The translations under genes were made by a program, and so were the position numbers. Positions 24,846 to 33,961 of a stretch of DNA of 64,000 nucleotides are shown in pieces (the first letter of the stretch is position 1; each line of letters starts with the position of its first letter). The DNA is from Lysobacter soli (lineage in GTDB: Bacteria; Pseudomonadota; Gammaproteobacteria; Xanthomonadales; Xanthomonadaceae). The notes beneath the pieces were generated by a model. It saw only the letters and a program-made list of their open reading frames with translations, made no database searches and was not told where the DNA came from. The DNA is taken from positions 221,383-285,382 of the forward strand of contig NZ_QTJR01000005.1 of assembly GCF_003382285.1 (NCBI RefSeq), given 5' to 3'.

Positions 24846-25445
24846 CCGTTGGAAGAGGGCCGGAACGTCGTCGTGGCCGCGGCAACGGGCGCGGTCGGTT
24901 CCGTCGTCGGCCAACTGGCGAAGCTCAAGGGCGCGCGCGTGGTCGGCATCGCCGGTGGTGCGGACAAGTGCCGGCATGCAGTCGAGGTACTGGGCTTCGA
25001 CGCCTGCCTGGACCATCGCGAACCCGATCTGAAATCGCGCCTGGCCGCCGCATGCCCCGACGGCACCGACGTGTACTTCGAGAACGTCGGCGGCGAGGTG
25101 CTCGACGCGGTACTGCCGCTATTGAACCTCCACGCACGCATTCCGGTGTGCGGGTTCATCGCGCACTACAACCAGCCACGCGGCGGCGAGGCGTGTGTCG
25201 ACAAGCGCACGCAACTGCTCGGCGTCATCCTCGCCAGGCGCGTGCGCATGCAGGGCTTCATCATCCTCGACCATTACGCGACGCGGTTCGCCGACTTCCG
25301 TCGCGACATGGCGCAGTGGATCGACGAAGGCCGCATCGTGCTGATCGAGGACATCGTCGACGGCCTCGAACAGGCGCCCGACGCGTTCATCGGGCTGCTG
25401 CAGGGCCGCAACTTCGGCAAGCTCGTCGTGCGCGTATCGGACTAG
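24846..25445 (+). pseudogene. 5'-truncated zinc-free MDR oxidoreductase (CurA-like)
   Basis: 198 readable residues cover only the Rossmann half of an NADP-dependent medium-chain reductase: 'VVVAAATGAVGSVVGQLAKLKGARVVGIAGG', 'GTDVYFENVGGEVLDAVLPLLN', 'RMQGFIILDHY' and 'IEDIVDGLEQAPDAFIGLLQGRNFGKLVVRV'. The family is about 335 residues; the whole N-terminal GroES-like catalytic domain is absent. The break coincides with a CCCTCTCCCG...GAAGAGGGC extragenic palindrome at 24840-24861. A protein could start at ATG 24849 but would lack the active site. Its stop overlaps that of the convergent amidohydrolase. Confidence 0.75.
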
Positions 25446-26713
25446 CGTTGCGGTGGCGCGGTGGCGGCGTCGTAGATCACGCGTCCGTCGCGCACCGTCA
25501 TGCGCACGTCCGCAAAGGCGTCCGTGCTGGCTTGCGGGTCGCTGCGAAGCACGACGAGATCGCCGGCCAAGCCTTCCGCCACGCGACCGCGCTGCGCCCC
25601 CTGCCCGAAGCGCTGCGCGGGCGCGGTGGTGAGGCTCACCAGGATCTGGCGCCAGTCCAGACCCGCCGCGCTCATCAGCCGATACTCCAGGTGCGTGTCG
25701 TAGACCTCGATGTAGCCGGCGTCGGTGCCGAACAGGATCTGCCCGCCGCCGCGCGACATCGCACCCGTCTGCTGCGTCACCGCGCCGATGAAACGTTGCA
25801 CCACGGCCTCCGGCGCGCCTTCGCGGCGAAGCTCGGAATCGAAGAGCGTCAGCGTGGGCACCAAGGCCACGTTCGCGGCCTTCAGGCGCGCGACCAGCGC
25901 CGGCGACCACTCGCCCGCGTCCGGCGCCGTATGCGCCAGCACGTCGACGCCGCTGTCGACCGCCACATTCAGCCCGGCCTGGTCGGTGGGATGCGCGAAC
26001 GCGGGTTTTCCATGCGCGTGCGCCTCTTCGACGATGGCATGCGCGATCTCCTTCGACATCGGCAGCACGCCCTGCGGCGGGCCGACGATCGCGCCGGTGA
26101 ACAGCTTCACGCCATCCGCGCCGGCCTCGATCTGCGCGGCCGCGCGCGAACGTGCCTGCTCCACGGTCGCCACCTCGCCGCTGGGCGATTTCGTCTGCGC
26201 CCACAGCTCGCGCACGTAGATCGGCGTACCGCGTTCGGGGAAGAACGGCATGTCGACGGTGAGCAGCTGCGGGCCGACCACGTCGCCACGCTCGACGCGC
26301 TGGCGCAGGGCGCGCACGTCGCCGGGCAGCGATGCGATATCGAACAGCGTGGTGAAGCCCCATCGCGTGAAGCGGTCGCGCAAGGCGCCCGTTAGCGCCT
26401 CGGCGGGCTGGTCATCGGGACGGTGGAACGGCGGCGCGATCAGGTGGACGTGGCTGTTCCAGAAGCCCGCCGTCACGCTGGCGCCGCGGCCGTCGACGAC
26501 CTGCGTTCCGCGAGGAACCTTGACGCCCTTGCGCGGGCCGACCGCTATGATGCGACCGTCACGGATCAACACCGTCGCATCGTCGATCGGTGCCGCGTCC
26601 GGTGCGGGATATACGCGCGCACCGACGACGGCCAGGTCCTGCGCGGCGGCGGGCATCGCGAAGGACAACAACAGGGCGCCGGCGGCGCACAGCTTCGGAG
26701 CGATCTTCGACAT
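25442..26713 (-). CDS. Amidohydrolase family protein, exported
   Basis: 423 residues from the ATG at 26713, which begins a signal peptide ('MSKIAPKLCAAGALLLSFAMPAAAQ'). It has the amidohydrolase fold: beta-sandwich 'VLIRDGRIIAVGPRKGVKVPRGTQVVDGRG', metal motif 'NSHVHLIAPP', 'GADGVKLFTGAI' (candidate bridging Lys), 'GKPAFAHPT', 'DVLAHTAPDAG', 'LFGTDAGYIEVY', and a C-terminal 'GRVAEGLAGDLVVLRSDP'. The family includes prolidase- and imidazolonepropionase-like enzymes; substrate unknown, periplasmic by inference. It is convergent with the truncated reductase. Confidence 0.85.
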   Translation of the reverse strand: MSKIAPKLCAAGALLLSFAMPAAAQDLAVVGARVYPAPDAAPIDDATVLIRDGRIIAVGPRKGVKVPRGTQVVDGRGASVTAGFWNSHVHLIAPPFHRPDDQPAEALTGALRDRFTRWGFTTLFDIASLPGDVRALRQRVERGDVVGPQLLTVDMPFFPERGTPIYVRELWAQTKSPSGEVATVEQARSRAAAQIEAGADGVKLFTGAIVGPPQGVLPMSKEIAHAIVEEAHAHGKPAFAHPTDQAGLNVAVDSGVDVLAHTAPDAGEWSPALVARLKAANVALVPTLTLFDSELRREGAPEAVVQRFIGAVTQQTGAMSRGGGQILFGTDAGYIEVYDTHLEYRLMSAAGLDWRQILVSLTTAPAQRFGQGAQRGRVAEGLAGDLVVLRSDPQASTDAFADVRMTVRDGRVIYDAATAPPQR

Positions 26714-26921
26714 CGTGGTTCCCCCGTGGATTGCCTGATGGTGCCCGAGGCGCCGCCGACGGTACACCGCCAGAAGTCAGGAGCGCCGCGAAACGGCTCG
26801 CCTTGCCGCATGCACGCACTGGCGCTGGAGCGCATGCGATCACGCAACCATGCCGGCTCGCGTGGTAACAATCGGGTTTCGCGACGTCCCCTAGCCATTC
26901 CTCTCCCGGGAACCCTAGCCA

Positions 26922-27608
26922 ATGGACAAGGAATCTCCGCTCGACCCGCGCGGCCTCGACATCAATCCGCTCGAAACACGGGTGAGCCGGCGAAAGGTGC
27001 TGATCGCGGGCACCGTCACGGCTGCGTCGGGTGCGCTGCCCGCCATGGCGACGCTGGCGAACGAAGCGACCGCCCGCGCGGAGGCCAGGCCAGTGGTGAT
27101 GTCCAAGGTGACGTTCGAAGTGAACGGCCAGTCGCGCTCGCTCGAACTAGATACGCGCACGACGCTGCTGGACGCGCTGCGCGAGCACTTGCGCCTCACG
27201 GGCACGAAGAAAGGTTGCGACCACGGCCAGTGCGGCGCGTGCACGGTCATCGTCGACGGACGCCGCATCAATTCGTGCCTCACGCTGGCGGTGATGAATG
27301 AAGGCGCCAAGATCACCACGATCGAAGGCCTCGGCACGCCGCAGAACCTGCACCCCATGCAGGCCGCGTTCGTGAAGCACGACGGCTACCAGTGCGGTTA
27401 CTGCACGCCCGGGCAGATCTGCTCGGCCGTGGCGATGCTGGACGAAGTGAAGGCCGGCATCCCCAGCCACGTGACCGGCGACCTCACCGCACGGACGCGC
27501 CTGAGCGTGGACGAGGCGCGCGAGCGCATGAGCGGCAACATCTGCCGCTGCGGCGCGTACTCCAACATCATGGACGCCATTGGCGACGTCGCGGGAGGGC
27601 TGGCATGA
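26922..27608 (+). CDS. paoA: Aldehyde oxidoreductase 2Fe-2S subunit, Tat-exported
   Basis: 228 residues. A Tat signal '[20 protein letters not shown]' precedes the iron-sulfur subunit of the xanthine oxidase family. The plant-type cluster is '[15 protein letters not shown]...NSCL', and the second cluster comprises 'CGYCTPGQI' and 'NICRCGAY'. In Escherichia coli PaoABC this subunit carries the whole complex to the periplasm, where it oxidises aromatic aldehydes. It is the first gene of an operon; its stop overlaps paoB as ATGA. The maturation factor PaoD is not adjacent. Confidence 0.9.
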   Translation: MDKESPLDPRGLDINPLETRVSRRKVLIAGTVTAASGALPAMATLANEATARAEARPVVMSKVTFEVNGQSRSLELDTRTTLLDALREHLRLTGTKKGCDHGQCGACTVIVDGRRINSCLTLAVMNEGAKITTIEGLGTPQNLHPMQAAFVKHDGYQCGYCTPGQICSAVAMLDEVKAGIPSHVTGDLTARTRLSVDEARERMSGNICRCGAYSNIMDAIGDVAGGLA

Positions 27609-28561
27609 AGGCCTTCTCGTACGAACGTGCCCGCACGCCGGCGGAAGCCGCCGCGGCGGTCGCACGACAGTCCGGCGCGAAGTTCATCGCCGGCGGCACC
27701 AACCTGCTCGACCTGATGAAGCTCGACATCGAAACGCCGACGCATCTGGCCGACGTGAACGGCGTGGGGCTGGATGAGATCGCGAAGGCCGATGGCGGCG
27801 GGCTGCGCATCGGCGCGCTCGTGCGCAACACGGACTTGGCCGCAGACAGGACCGTGCGGCGCGACTACCCCGTGCTGTCGCGAGCGCTGCTGTCGGGTGC
27901 GTCGGGGCAGCTTCGCAACCGCGCGACCACCGCCGGCAACCTGCTGCAGCGCACGCGCTGCCCCTACTTCTACGACACCGACCAGGCATGCAACAAACGC
28001 CTGCCCGGCAGCGGATGTTCCGCGCTCGGCGGCTTCTCGCGCCACAACGCGATCGTCGGCGTGAGCGACGCCTGCATCGCGACGCATCCCAGCGACATGG
28101 CAGTGGCAATGCGCGTGCTCGATGCGGTGGTCGAAACCGTCGACCCGCAGGGCCAGACGCGCGCGATCCCCATCGCCGACCTGCATCGCCTGCCCGGCGA
28201 TACGCCGCATATCGAACACACCTTGAAACCCGGCGAGATGATCACCGCGGTCACGCTGCCCAAACCCGTCGGCGGGACGCAGATCTACCGCAAGGTACGC
28301 GATCGTGCGTCGTATGCCTTCGCGCTCGTGTCGGTGGCGGCCATCGTGCAGCGCGACGGCACCGGGCGCGTGGCGATGGGCGGCGTCGCGCACAAGCCGT
28401 GGCGTGTCGAGGCCGCCGACGCCGCGATGCCACAAGGGGCTCGTGCGGTTGCCTCGGCATTGCTCGACGGCGCACGCACCACGCACGACAACGCGTTCAA
28501 GAAGCCGCTCGCCGAACGCACCATCGCCGCCGTTCTGGTCGAGGCCGGGAGGACCGCATGA
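27605..28561 (+). CDS. paoB: Aldehyde oxidoreductase FAD subunit
   Basis: 318 residues with the FAD-binding motif '[14 protein letters not shown]' and '[28 protein letters not shown]'. The following '[15 protein letters not shown]' supplies the extra cysteines that bind the additional 4Fe-4S cluster characteristic of PaoB. A C-terminal CO_deh_flav_C-type domain follows ('[19 protein letters not shown]'). It passes electrons between the 2Fe-2S and molybdenum subunits. It overlaps paoA and paoC by 4 nt each, so the three are made stoichiometrically. Confidence 0.9.
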   Translation: MKAFSYERARTPAEAAAAVARQSGAKFIAGGTNLLDLMKLDIETPTHLADVNGVGLDEIAKADGGGLRIGALVRNTDLAADRTVRRDYPVLSRALLSGASGQLRNRATTAGNLLQRTRCPYFYDTDQACNKRLPGSGCSALGGFSRHNAIVGVSDACIATHPSDMAVAMRVLDAVVETVDPQGQTRAIPIADLHRLPGDTPHIEHTLKPGEMITAVTLPKPVGGTQIYRKVRDRASYAFALVSVAAIVQRDGTGRVAMGGVAHKPWRVEAADAAMPQGARAVASALLDGARTTHDNAFKKPLAERTIAAVLVEAGRTA

Positions 28562-30756
28562 AGTTTGACACGCCCGCCACCACCAATCCCATCGACCAGG
28601 GCAAGGTCGTCGGCAAGGCGACCGATCGCATCGAAGGCCCGCTGAAGACCACCGGCACCGCGCCCTACGCCTACGAACGCCACGACGTCGTGCCGAACCA
28701 GGCGTACGGCTACGTGATCGGCGCCGGCATCGCAAAGGGGCGCATTGCGCTTCTGGACGACAGCGCCGCGCGCAAGGCGCCGGGCGTGCTCGCCGTCGTG
28801 ACCGCGAAGAATGCCGGCACGCTCGGCCTCGGCAGGTTCAACACGGCGAAACTGCTCGGCGGGCCGGAGATCCAGCACTACCACCAGGCCATCGCCGTCG
28901 TCGTCGCCGAAACCTTCGAGCAGGCGCGGGCCGCCGCGCAGCTCATCCGCGTCGACTACCAGCGCACGAAAGGCGCGTACGACCTGGAGAAGGCCAAGCC
29001 CGACGCCATCGCGCCGAAGAACGAGAAGCCCGACAGCGGTGCGGGCGATTTCGAAACGGCCTTCAGGAACGCGCCGGTGCAGTTCGACGCGACCTACACG
29101 ACGCCAGACGAATCGCACGCGATGATGGAACCGCACGCGTCCATCGCGGCGTGGAATGGCGACAAGCTCACCGTGTGGACGTCGAACCAGATGATCGACT
29201 GGGGCGTCGGCGACCTCGCGAAAACGCTCGGCATCCCGAAAGAAAACGTGCGCCTCATCTCGCCCTACATCGGCGGCGGTTTCGGCGGAAAGCTCTTCCT
29301 TCGCGCCGACGCACTGATGGCGGCGCTCGGCGCCCGCGCGGCGAAGCGGCCGGTGAAGGTCGCGCTGCAGCGCCCCCTGATGATCAACAACACCACGCAT
29401 CGCCCCGCCACGATCCAGCGCGTGCGCCTGGGCGCGACGAAGGACGGCAAGCTCACCGCGATCGGCCACGAGAGCTGGAACGGCGACCTGCCCGGTGGCG
29501 GGCTTGAAGTGGCGACGCAGCAGACGCGCCTGCTCTACGCCGGCGAGAACCGCATGACGCGCATGCGCCTGGCGACGCTCGACCTGCCCGAGGGCAACGC
29601 GATGCGCGCGCCCGGCGAAGCGCCGGGCATGATGGTGCTGGAAGTGGCAATGGACGAGATGGCGGAAAAACTGGGCATGGACCCGGTGGAATTCCGCATC
29701 CTCAACGACACGCAGGTCGATCCGGAAAACCCGTCACGGCCGTTCTCCAAGCGCCAGTTCGTGCAATGCCTGCGCACCGGCGCCGAGCGTTTCGGCTGGA
29801 GCAAGCGCGCGACCAAACCCGGCAGCGTGCGCGAAGGACGCTGGCTGGTCGGCATGGGCGTGGCGAGCGCGTTCCGCAACAACCTGGTGACCAAGTCGGC
29901 GGCGCGCGTGCGGCTGGATGGACGCGGCATCGTCACCGTCGAAACCGACATGACCGACATCGGCACCGGTTCGTACACGATCATCGCGCAGACCGCCGCG
30001 GAGATGATGGGCGTTCCGCTCGACAACGTCGTGGTGAAACTGGGCGATTCGACGTTCCCCGTTTCGTGCGGCTCGGGCGGCCAGTGGGGCGGCAACAACT
30101 CCACCGCCGGCGTGTTCGCCGCGTGTTCGAAACTGCGCGAGGACGTCGCGAAGAAACTCGGCATCGATCCCGCGACGGCGACGTTCGTCGATGGGCGCGT
30201 CGAATCGGGCGATCGTCGCCTCGCGCTCGCCGATGCCGCGAAGGACGGCGAACTGGTCGCGGAGGACCGCATCGAATACGGCGACCTCGACAAGCGCTAC
30301 CAGCAATCCACCTTCGGCGCGCATTTCTGCGAAGTCGCCGTGCATGCCGACACCGGCGAGATCCGCGTGCGTCGCATGCTGGCCGTGTGCGCGGCCGGCC
30401 GCATCCTCAACCCGAAGGCCGCGCGCAGCCAGGTGATCGGTGCGATGACCATGGGCGTGGGTGCCGCGCTGATGGAGGAACTCGCCATCGACCAGCGCCT
30501 GGGCTTCTTCGTCAACCACGACCTCGCCAGCTACGAGGTGCCGGTGCATGCCGACATCCCGCACCAGGACGTGATCTTCCTCGACGAAACCGATCCGATG
30601 TCATCGCCGATGAAAGCCAAGGGCGTGGGCGAACTGGGCATCTGCGGCGTCGGCGCGGCGGTGGCGAACGCGATCCACAACGCGACGGGATTCCGCGTGC
30701 GCAAATACCCGATCACGCTGGACAAGCTGCTCGATCACCTGCCGGAGATCGCCTGA
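28558..30756 (+). CDS. paoC: Aldehyde oxidoreductase molybdenum-binding subunit
   Basis: 732 residues from the ATG at 28558 overlapping the paoB stop. It shows the xanthine oxidase-family molybdopterin motifs '[16 protein letters not shown]', '[13 protein letters not shown]' and '[13 protein letters not shown]', and the catalytic glutamate in '[14 protein letters not shown]' near the end. It binds molybdopterin cytosine dinucleotide and oxidises aldehydes to acids in the periplasm. It has no signal of its own, so it depends on the Tat signal of PaoA. The molybdate uptake operon at 41438-43561 in the same window can supply its metal. Confidence 0.92.
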   Translation: MKFDTPATTNPIDQGKVVGKATDRIEGPLKTTGTAPYAYERHDVVPNQAYGYVIGAGIAKGRIALLDDSAARKAPGVLAVVTAKNAGTLGLGRFNTAKLLGGPEIQHYHQAIAVVVAETFEQARAAAQLIRVDYQRTKGAYDLEKAKPDAIAPKNEKPDSGAGDFETAFRNAPVQFDATYTTPDESHAMMEPHASIAAWNGDKLTVWTSNQMIDWGVGDLAKTLGIPKENVRLISPYIGGGFGGKLFLRADALMAALGARAAKRPVKVALQRPLMINNTTHRPATIQRVRLGATKDGKLTAIGHESWNGDLPGGGLEVATQQTRLLYAGENRMTRMRLATLDLPEGNAMRAPGEAPGMMVLEVAMDEMAEKLGMDPVEFRILNDTQVDPENPSRPFSKRQFVQCLRTGAERFGWSKRATKPGSVREGRWLVGMGVASAFRNNLVTKSAARVRLDGRGIVTVETDMTDIGTGSYTIIAQTAAEMMGVPLDNVVVKLGDSTFPVSCGSGGQWGGNNSTAGVFAACSKLREDVAKKLGIDPATATFVDGRVESGDRRLALADAAKDGELVAEDRIEYGDLDKRYQQSTFGAHFCEVAVHADTGEIRVRRMLAVCAAGRILNPKAARSQVIGAMTMGVGAALMEELAIDQRLGFFVNHDLASYEVPVHADIPHQDVIFLDETDPMSSPMKAKGVGELGICGVGAAVANAIHNATGFRVRKYPITLDKLLDHLPEIA

Positions 30757-30787
30757 CTTGGAACTTCCGTTCGGCGAGCGAACGCCG

Positions 30788-31099
30788 CTAGGGAAGTTTG
30801 AACTTGCGCGTCGTGCGCAGCGGCCACAGCGAGGTGAACTTCGCGCCGCCGACGAGTCGATAGGCGCTCGACACGCCGTTCTCGATGCCCATGCGCTCCA
30901 GCACGTCGCGCGCCTTGCGGAACGACTGCCGCGGATCGGCCGTCAGCATGAACAGGTTGATCTCGTCGCGACTGACGTCGTAACCCTCGAGTTCGACCTT
31001 GTCGCCAAGCGCCTGCTTCAGCTCGGCCTCGATGGTCGCAAGGAAGTCCTCGTTCGCCAGCGACTTGCGCCAGAACTTGATGATCAGCTGATAGTCCAT
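30788..31099 (-). CDS. Conserved small protein of unknown function
   Basis: 103 residues starting 'MDYQLIIKFWRKSLANEDFL', with 'ELEGYDVSRDEINLFMLTADPRQSFRKARDVLE' and ending 'TSLWPLRTTRKFKLP'. It looks like a compact alpha/beta cytosolic protein. The start at 31099 is the first Met with coding character. It is convergent with paoC and separated from the TetR gene by 60 bp. I do not recognise a named family; an immunity-type or housekeeping role cannot be distinguished. Confidence 0.65.
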   Translation of the reverse strand: MDYQLIIKFWRKSLANEDFLATIEAELKQALGDKVELEGYDVSRDEINLFMLTADPRQSFRKARDVLERMGIENGVSSAYRLVGGAKFTSLWPLRTTRKFKLP

Positions 31100-31158
31100 G
31101 AGGCGATTGTAAGTGCATTGGGGTGACGGGCTCGCGTGCTTCGAGCGCGCACGCCGCG

Positions 31159-31764
31159 TCAGGACGCCTTCAATCGGTCGGTTGCCGTCCTCGCGATCGT
31201 CCAGAAAAGCGAGGCATCCCCCGCCGCACGCGCAGCCAGCATGGCGCCGTGGATCGAGGCGACGAAGGTCACTGCTTCCGACGCCGGACTGTCGCGCAAT
31301 TCGATGACGCCCTTCGAAGTGCCCTCTTCCAGCGTGCTCGCGATCCACGCGTGCAGTTCGTCGAAGTGCCCCTTCACCTCCTCGGCGACTTCTGGCGGGA
31401 CCGAAGGCAGTTCCGCTGCCAGCAACGCGCAGATGCAGATCGGCGGGCTCGCCTTCTCGATGCACTCGGCCCAGAAGCGGCTGTAGGCCACCAGTCGATC
31501 CAGCGCATCGGGGACCGCATCGTCCAGCGCCTGCAGGCCGGCGCGCGTGGCATTCCGATGCACGACGACGGTGGCTTTGACCAGGTCGGCCTTGCTCGGG
31601 AAGTGGTGATGGATGCTGGCCTTGCGCACTTCGACCAGCTCGGCGATATCCGCGTAGCTGAAGCCGTTGTAGCCACCCGCCGCGATCAGCTCGTTCGCAC
31701 GCTGGATGATTTCCTGCGCTTTCGGGGAGTACTGCATCGACGTCTCCGGGTCGGGCTGCGACAT
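31159..31764 (-). CDS. TetR-family transcriptional regulator
   Basis: 201 residues with an N-terminal TetR HTH ('AQEIIQRANELIAAGGYNGFSYADIAELVEVRKASIHHHFPSKADLVKATV') and an all-helical ligand domain containing 'PPICICALLAAELPSVPPEV', as in AcrR/NemR-like regulators that respond to electrophiles through cysteines. The ATG at 31764 overlaps the stop of the membrane-protein gene as TGATG, so the two are coupled; a second ATG at 31737 is possible. A perfect palindrome at 32288-32303 ahead of the pair is its likely operator, giving negative autoregulation. Confidence 0.85.
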   Translation of the reverse strand: MSQPDPETSMQYSPKAQEIIQRANELIAAGGYNGFSYADIAELVEVRKASIHHHFPSKADLVKATVVVHRNATRAGLQALDDAVPDALDRLVAYSRFWAECIEKASPPICICALLAAELPSVPPEVAEEVKGHFDELHAWIASTLEEGTSKGVIELRDSPASEAVTFVASIHGAMLAARAAGDASLFWTIARTATDRLKAS

Positions 31765-32258
31765 CAGGCAACTGACGGATTCAAGGCCGGTTGTTGCTTC
31801 GAGATCGAGCGCAACTGCAGCGGAACGCCGACCAGCAGCAACAGCAGCAGCACGCCCTGCGCACCGAGCAGCAGCGGATCCTTCATGTCGGTCACCAGCG
31901 GGTGGCCGGCGGGCAGTCGCCGCAGGCTCTCGCTGACGGTCGGCACCATCAGCAGGAAGACGCTGAGGCTGAGCGCCGCCGTTTCGACGTAATGCGCGGC
32001 GCGCGGCCGGCCCGGCCACTTCGAGAGGCCATAGCCCACCAGCAGCGCGACAAGCGTGACCGTGGCGACGATCGCGCTCACGGGTTGGTGCGCGATCGGA
32101 TAGACCGTGAGCACGCCGAGCAGCATGAACCAGAAGTACGCCCGCCCCGCGCCGGTCGCCGGGGCGATGCGGCCGTGCTTGAACAGCATGTACGCGGCGA
32201 GCGGGATGGCCGGGAGGCTGCCTAGCGTGTGCAGCCAGCCGAGGGGAGAAATGGTCAT
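31764..32258 (-). CDS. Small integral membrane protein coupled to a TetR regulator
   Basis: 164 residues with four or five hydrophobic helices ('AYFWFMLLGVLTVYPIAH', 'VSAIVATVTLVALLVGYGLS', 'LSLSVFLLMVPTV', 'LLLGAQGVLLLLLLVGVPLQL'). Histidines occur in 'WLHTLGSLP', 'KHGRIAP' and 'AHQPV'. It resembles small predicted membrane proteins of the DoxX/DUF2306 style, but I cannot assign a family. It is the first gene of a two-gene operon behind a TetR-type palindrome, so it is probably induced by the effector of that regulator. Confidence 0.65.
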   Translation of the reverse strand: MTISPLGWLHTLGSLPAIPLAAYMLFKHGRIAPATGAGRAYFWFMLLGVLTVYPIAHQPVSAIVATVTLVALLVGYGLSKWPGRPRAAHYVETAALSLSVFLLMVPTVSESLRRLPAGHPLVTDMKDPLLLGAQGVLLLLLLVGVPLQLRSISKQQPALNPSVA

Positions 32259-32287
32259 GGGTCGCTCCTGTAAGTGCAGGAACTCTA

Positions 32288-32303
32288 CCTACCAGTTGGT
32301 AGG
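32288..32303. promoter_or_regulatory. TetR-type operator palindrome
   Basis: CCTACCA-GT-TGGTAGG is a perfect 7-bp inverted repeat with a 2-bp centre, 30 bp upstream of the membrane protein/TetR operon and 38 bp after the dmeF stop. Probably bound by the TetR protein encoded in the operon. Confidence 0.65.
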
Positions 32304-32341
32304 CTGGCAAGCCCCCGCCACACACAAGGGCTTCGCTGAAC

Positions 32342-33310
32342 CTACCGGGTGGCGTGCCGCACCTCGATCGTCACGTGCACGATCTCTTCGTGGACGGACA
32401 GCGCCTGGTGGAAGACGTCCGGTTCGACCGGCGCATCGGTGACGACCTCCGCCGTGCAGGCGTACTTTCCGCGTCCGACCTGCCAGACATGCAGATCGCT
32501 GATCCGCGCGCGTACCTCGCCCTCCTCGATCGCTTCGCGGATCTCCTCCACGACCGGCGCGTCCATCTGAGCATCGAGCAGGATGCGCCCGCTGTCGCGG
32601 ACCAGGCCCCAGGCCCAGACCGCCACCAGCGCCGCACCGACGAGGCCCATCACCGGATCGAGCCACGCCGCGCCGAACATCATGCCGCCCAGCAGCGCGA
32701 CGATCGCGAGCACGGACGTCGCCGCATCGGCGATCACGTGCAGGTAGGCGGAGCGCTGGTTCAGATCGTGATGGTGGTGATGTCCGTGATGATGGTCGTG
32801 GTGATGATGGTCATGGCCGTGGTGATGGTCATGGTGGTCGTGCCCGTGCGGATGATGGTCGCGCAGCCACCACGCGCACAGCAGGTTGACCGCGAGGCCG
32901 ACCACCGCGATGGCGATGGCCTGCTCGTAATGGATCGCGCTCGGATTGAACAGGCGTTCGACCGACTGGAACGCCATCAGCGCCGCCACGCCCATCAGCG
33001 CGATGGCGCTGGTGTAGCCGCCGAGGATCTCGATCTTCCAGGTGCCGAAGGCGAATCGCCGATCGCCCGCGTAGCGTCGCGCGCATGCGTAAGCGAACGC
33101 CGACAGACCCAGCGCCAGCGCGTGCGAGCTCATGTGCCAGCCGTCGGCGAGCACGGCCATCGAGTTGAACCACCAGCCGCCGGTGATCTCGATGACCATC
33201 ATCGCGAGCGTGAGCCACATCGCGCGGCGGGTGTTGCGCTCGGCGAGCGGGTTGCCCTGGTCGAAGGCGTGGCTGTGGCGCCGGCTGTCGGCGATGGCAT
33301 CGAGATTCAT
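32342..33310 (-). CDS. dmeF: Cation diffusion facilitator (DmeF-like Co/Ni/Zn exporter)
   Basis: 322 residues. Six membrane helices carry the CDF metal-site patterns 'WHMSSHALALG' (HxxxH-type) and 'LHVIADAATSVLAI' (HxxxD). A cytoplasmic loop of about 30 residues between helices 4 and 5 is mostly His/Asp, as in DmeF, CzcD and ZitB. A cytoplasmic C-terminal domain follows ('ISDLHVWQVGRGKYACTAEVV'). It exports divalent metals by proton antiport. It is divergent from a CsoR/RcnR-type repressor with a palindrome between them, the usual dmeRF arrangement for cobalt and nickel. Confidence 0.88.
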   Translation of the reverse strand: MNLDAIADSRRHSHAFDQGNPLAERNTRRAMWLTLAMMVIEITGGWWFNSMAVLADGWHMSSHALALGLSAFAYACARRYAGDRRFAFGTWKIEILGGYTSAIALMGVAALMAFQSVERLFNPSAIHYEQAIAIAVVGLAVNLLCAWWLRDHHPHGHDHHDHHHGHDHHHHDHHHGHHHHHDLNQRSAYLHVIADAATSVLAIVALLGGMMFGAAWLDPVMGLVGAALVAVWAWGLVRDSGRILLDAQMDAPVVEEIREAIEEGEVRARISDLHVWQVGRGKYACTAEVVTDAPVEPDVFHQALSVHEEIVHVTIEVRHATR

Positions 33311-33331
33311 GCGTGCGGGATGCTGGACTGG

Positions 33332-33348
33332 ATACCCCCATAGGGTAT
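33332..33348. promoter_or_regulatory. DmeR/RcnR-type operator between dmeF and dmeR
   Basis: ATACCC-CCATA-GGGTAT, an inverted repeat with a C-tract, lies between the divergent start codons (22 bp from dmeF, 13 bp from dmeR). It matches the G/C-tract palindromes bound by RcnR/DmeR repressors. Confidence 0.65.
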
Positions 33349-33361
33349 AGCCTCGCGTCCC

Positions 33362-33634
33362 ATGGCGCACGTCAATCGCGACAAGAAGAAGCTGCTGACA
33401 CGCGTGCGGCGCGTCGCAGGCCAGGTGGCGGCGCTCGAGCATGCGCTCGAAGCCGATGCCGACTGCGCGGACGTGCTCATCCAGATCGCGGCCGCCAAGG
33501 GCGCGATCCACGGGCTGATGATGGAAGTGCTGTCCGGCCACCTCGCCGAACACGTCGTGGCCGAAGCGTCGCCGACGAAGCGTGCGCGCGAAGCGCAGGC
33601 GATCGTAGAGCTGCTGAAGGGCTACGCGAAGTAG
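33362..33634 (+). CDS. dmeR: Metal-sensing repressor of the CsoR/RcnR family
   Basis: 90 residues, all helical: 'KKKLLTRVRRVAGQVAALEHALEADADCADVLIQIAAAKGAIHGLMMEVLSGHLAEHVV'. The metal ligands seen are Cys in 'DADCADV' and His in 'AIHGLM', as in RcnR/DmeR. The family forms tetramers that release DNA on metal binding. Divergence from dmeF and the intervening palindrome point to cobalt/nickel-induced export. Confidence 0.85.
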   Translation: MAHVNRDKKKLLTRVRRVAGQVAALEHALEADADCADVLIQIAAAKGAIHGLMMEVLSGHLAEHVVAEASPTKRAREAQAIVELLKGYAK

Positions 33635-33961
33635 TTCGCGGCAACCAACCCGGTGGCAAGGAACGCCCATTCACACGGGTAGCCGAAGCAGCCTCATCCA
33701 TCGCAAATGCGCCGCCGGCGCGGTCTCCACGCGCGGCCTTGCTTCACGAGCTTCCGACAGTTCTCCGACAGCAAGAGCCTGCGATCGCGTAGCGCATCAC
33801 AGAAATCGGCGTGCAATCGTCCCGCGATCGGAGCCTGCGGCGAACTTCACACGCTGCTAGCAAAGCCGACAGCAGCATCCGTCGTCCGGGCCGTTCGACT
33901 GCACCCAGACCACGCCGTAATCGCGAAAAGCCCGGCGATCCGACCTTCCACTTCCGGGGTA
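33635..33961. other. Non-coding stretch before the serine protease
   Basis: Ordinary base composition, no convincing ORF and no palindrome noticed. It should hold the promoter of the protease gene; no clear -35/-10 pair could be fixed. Confidence 0.35.

Noticed and set aside
32760..32850. Simple-sequence repeat of GTGATG-type units
   Set aside because: It encodes the functional His/Asp-rich metal loop of the cation exporter, a normal feature of the family.
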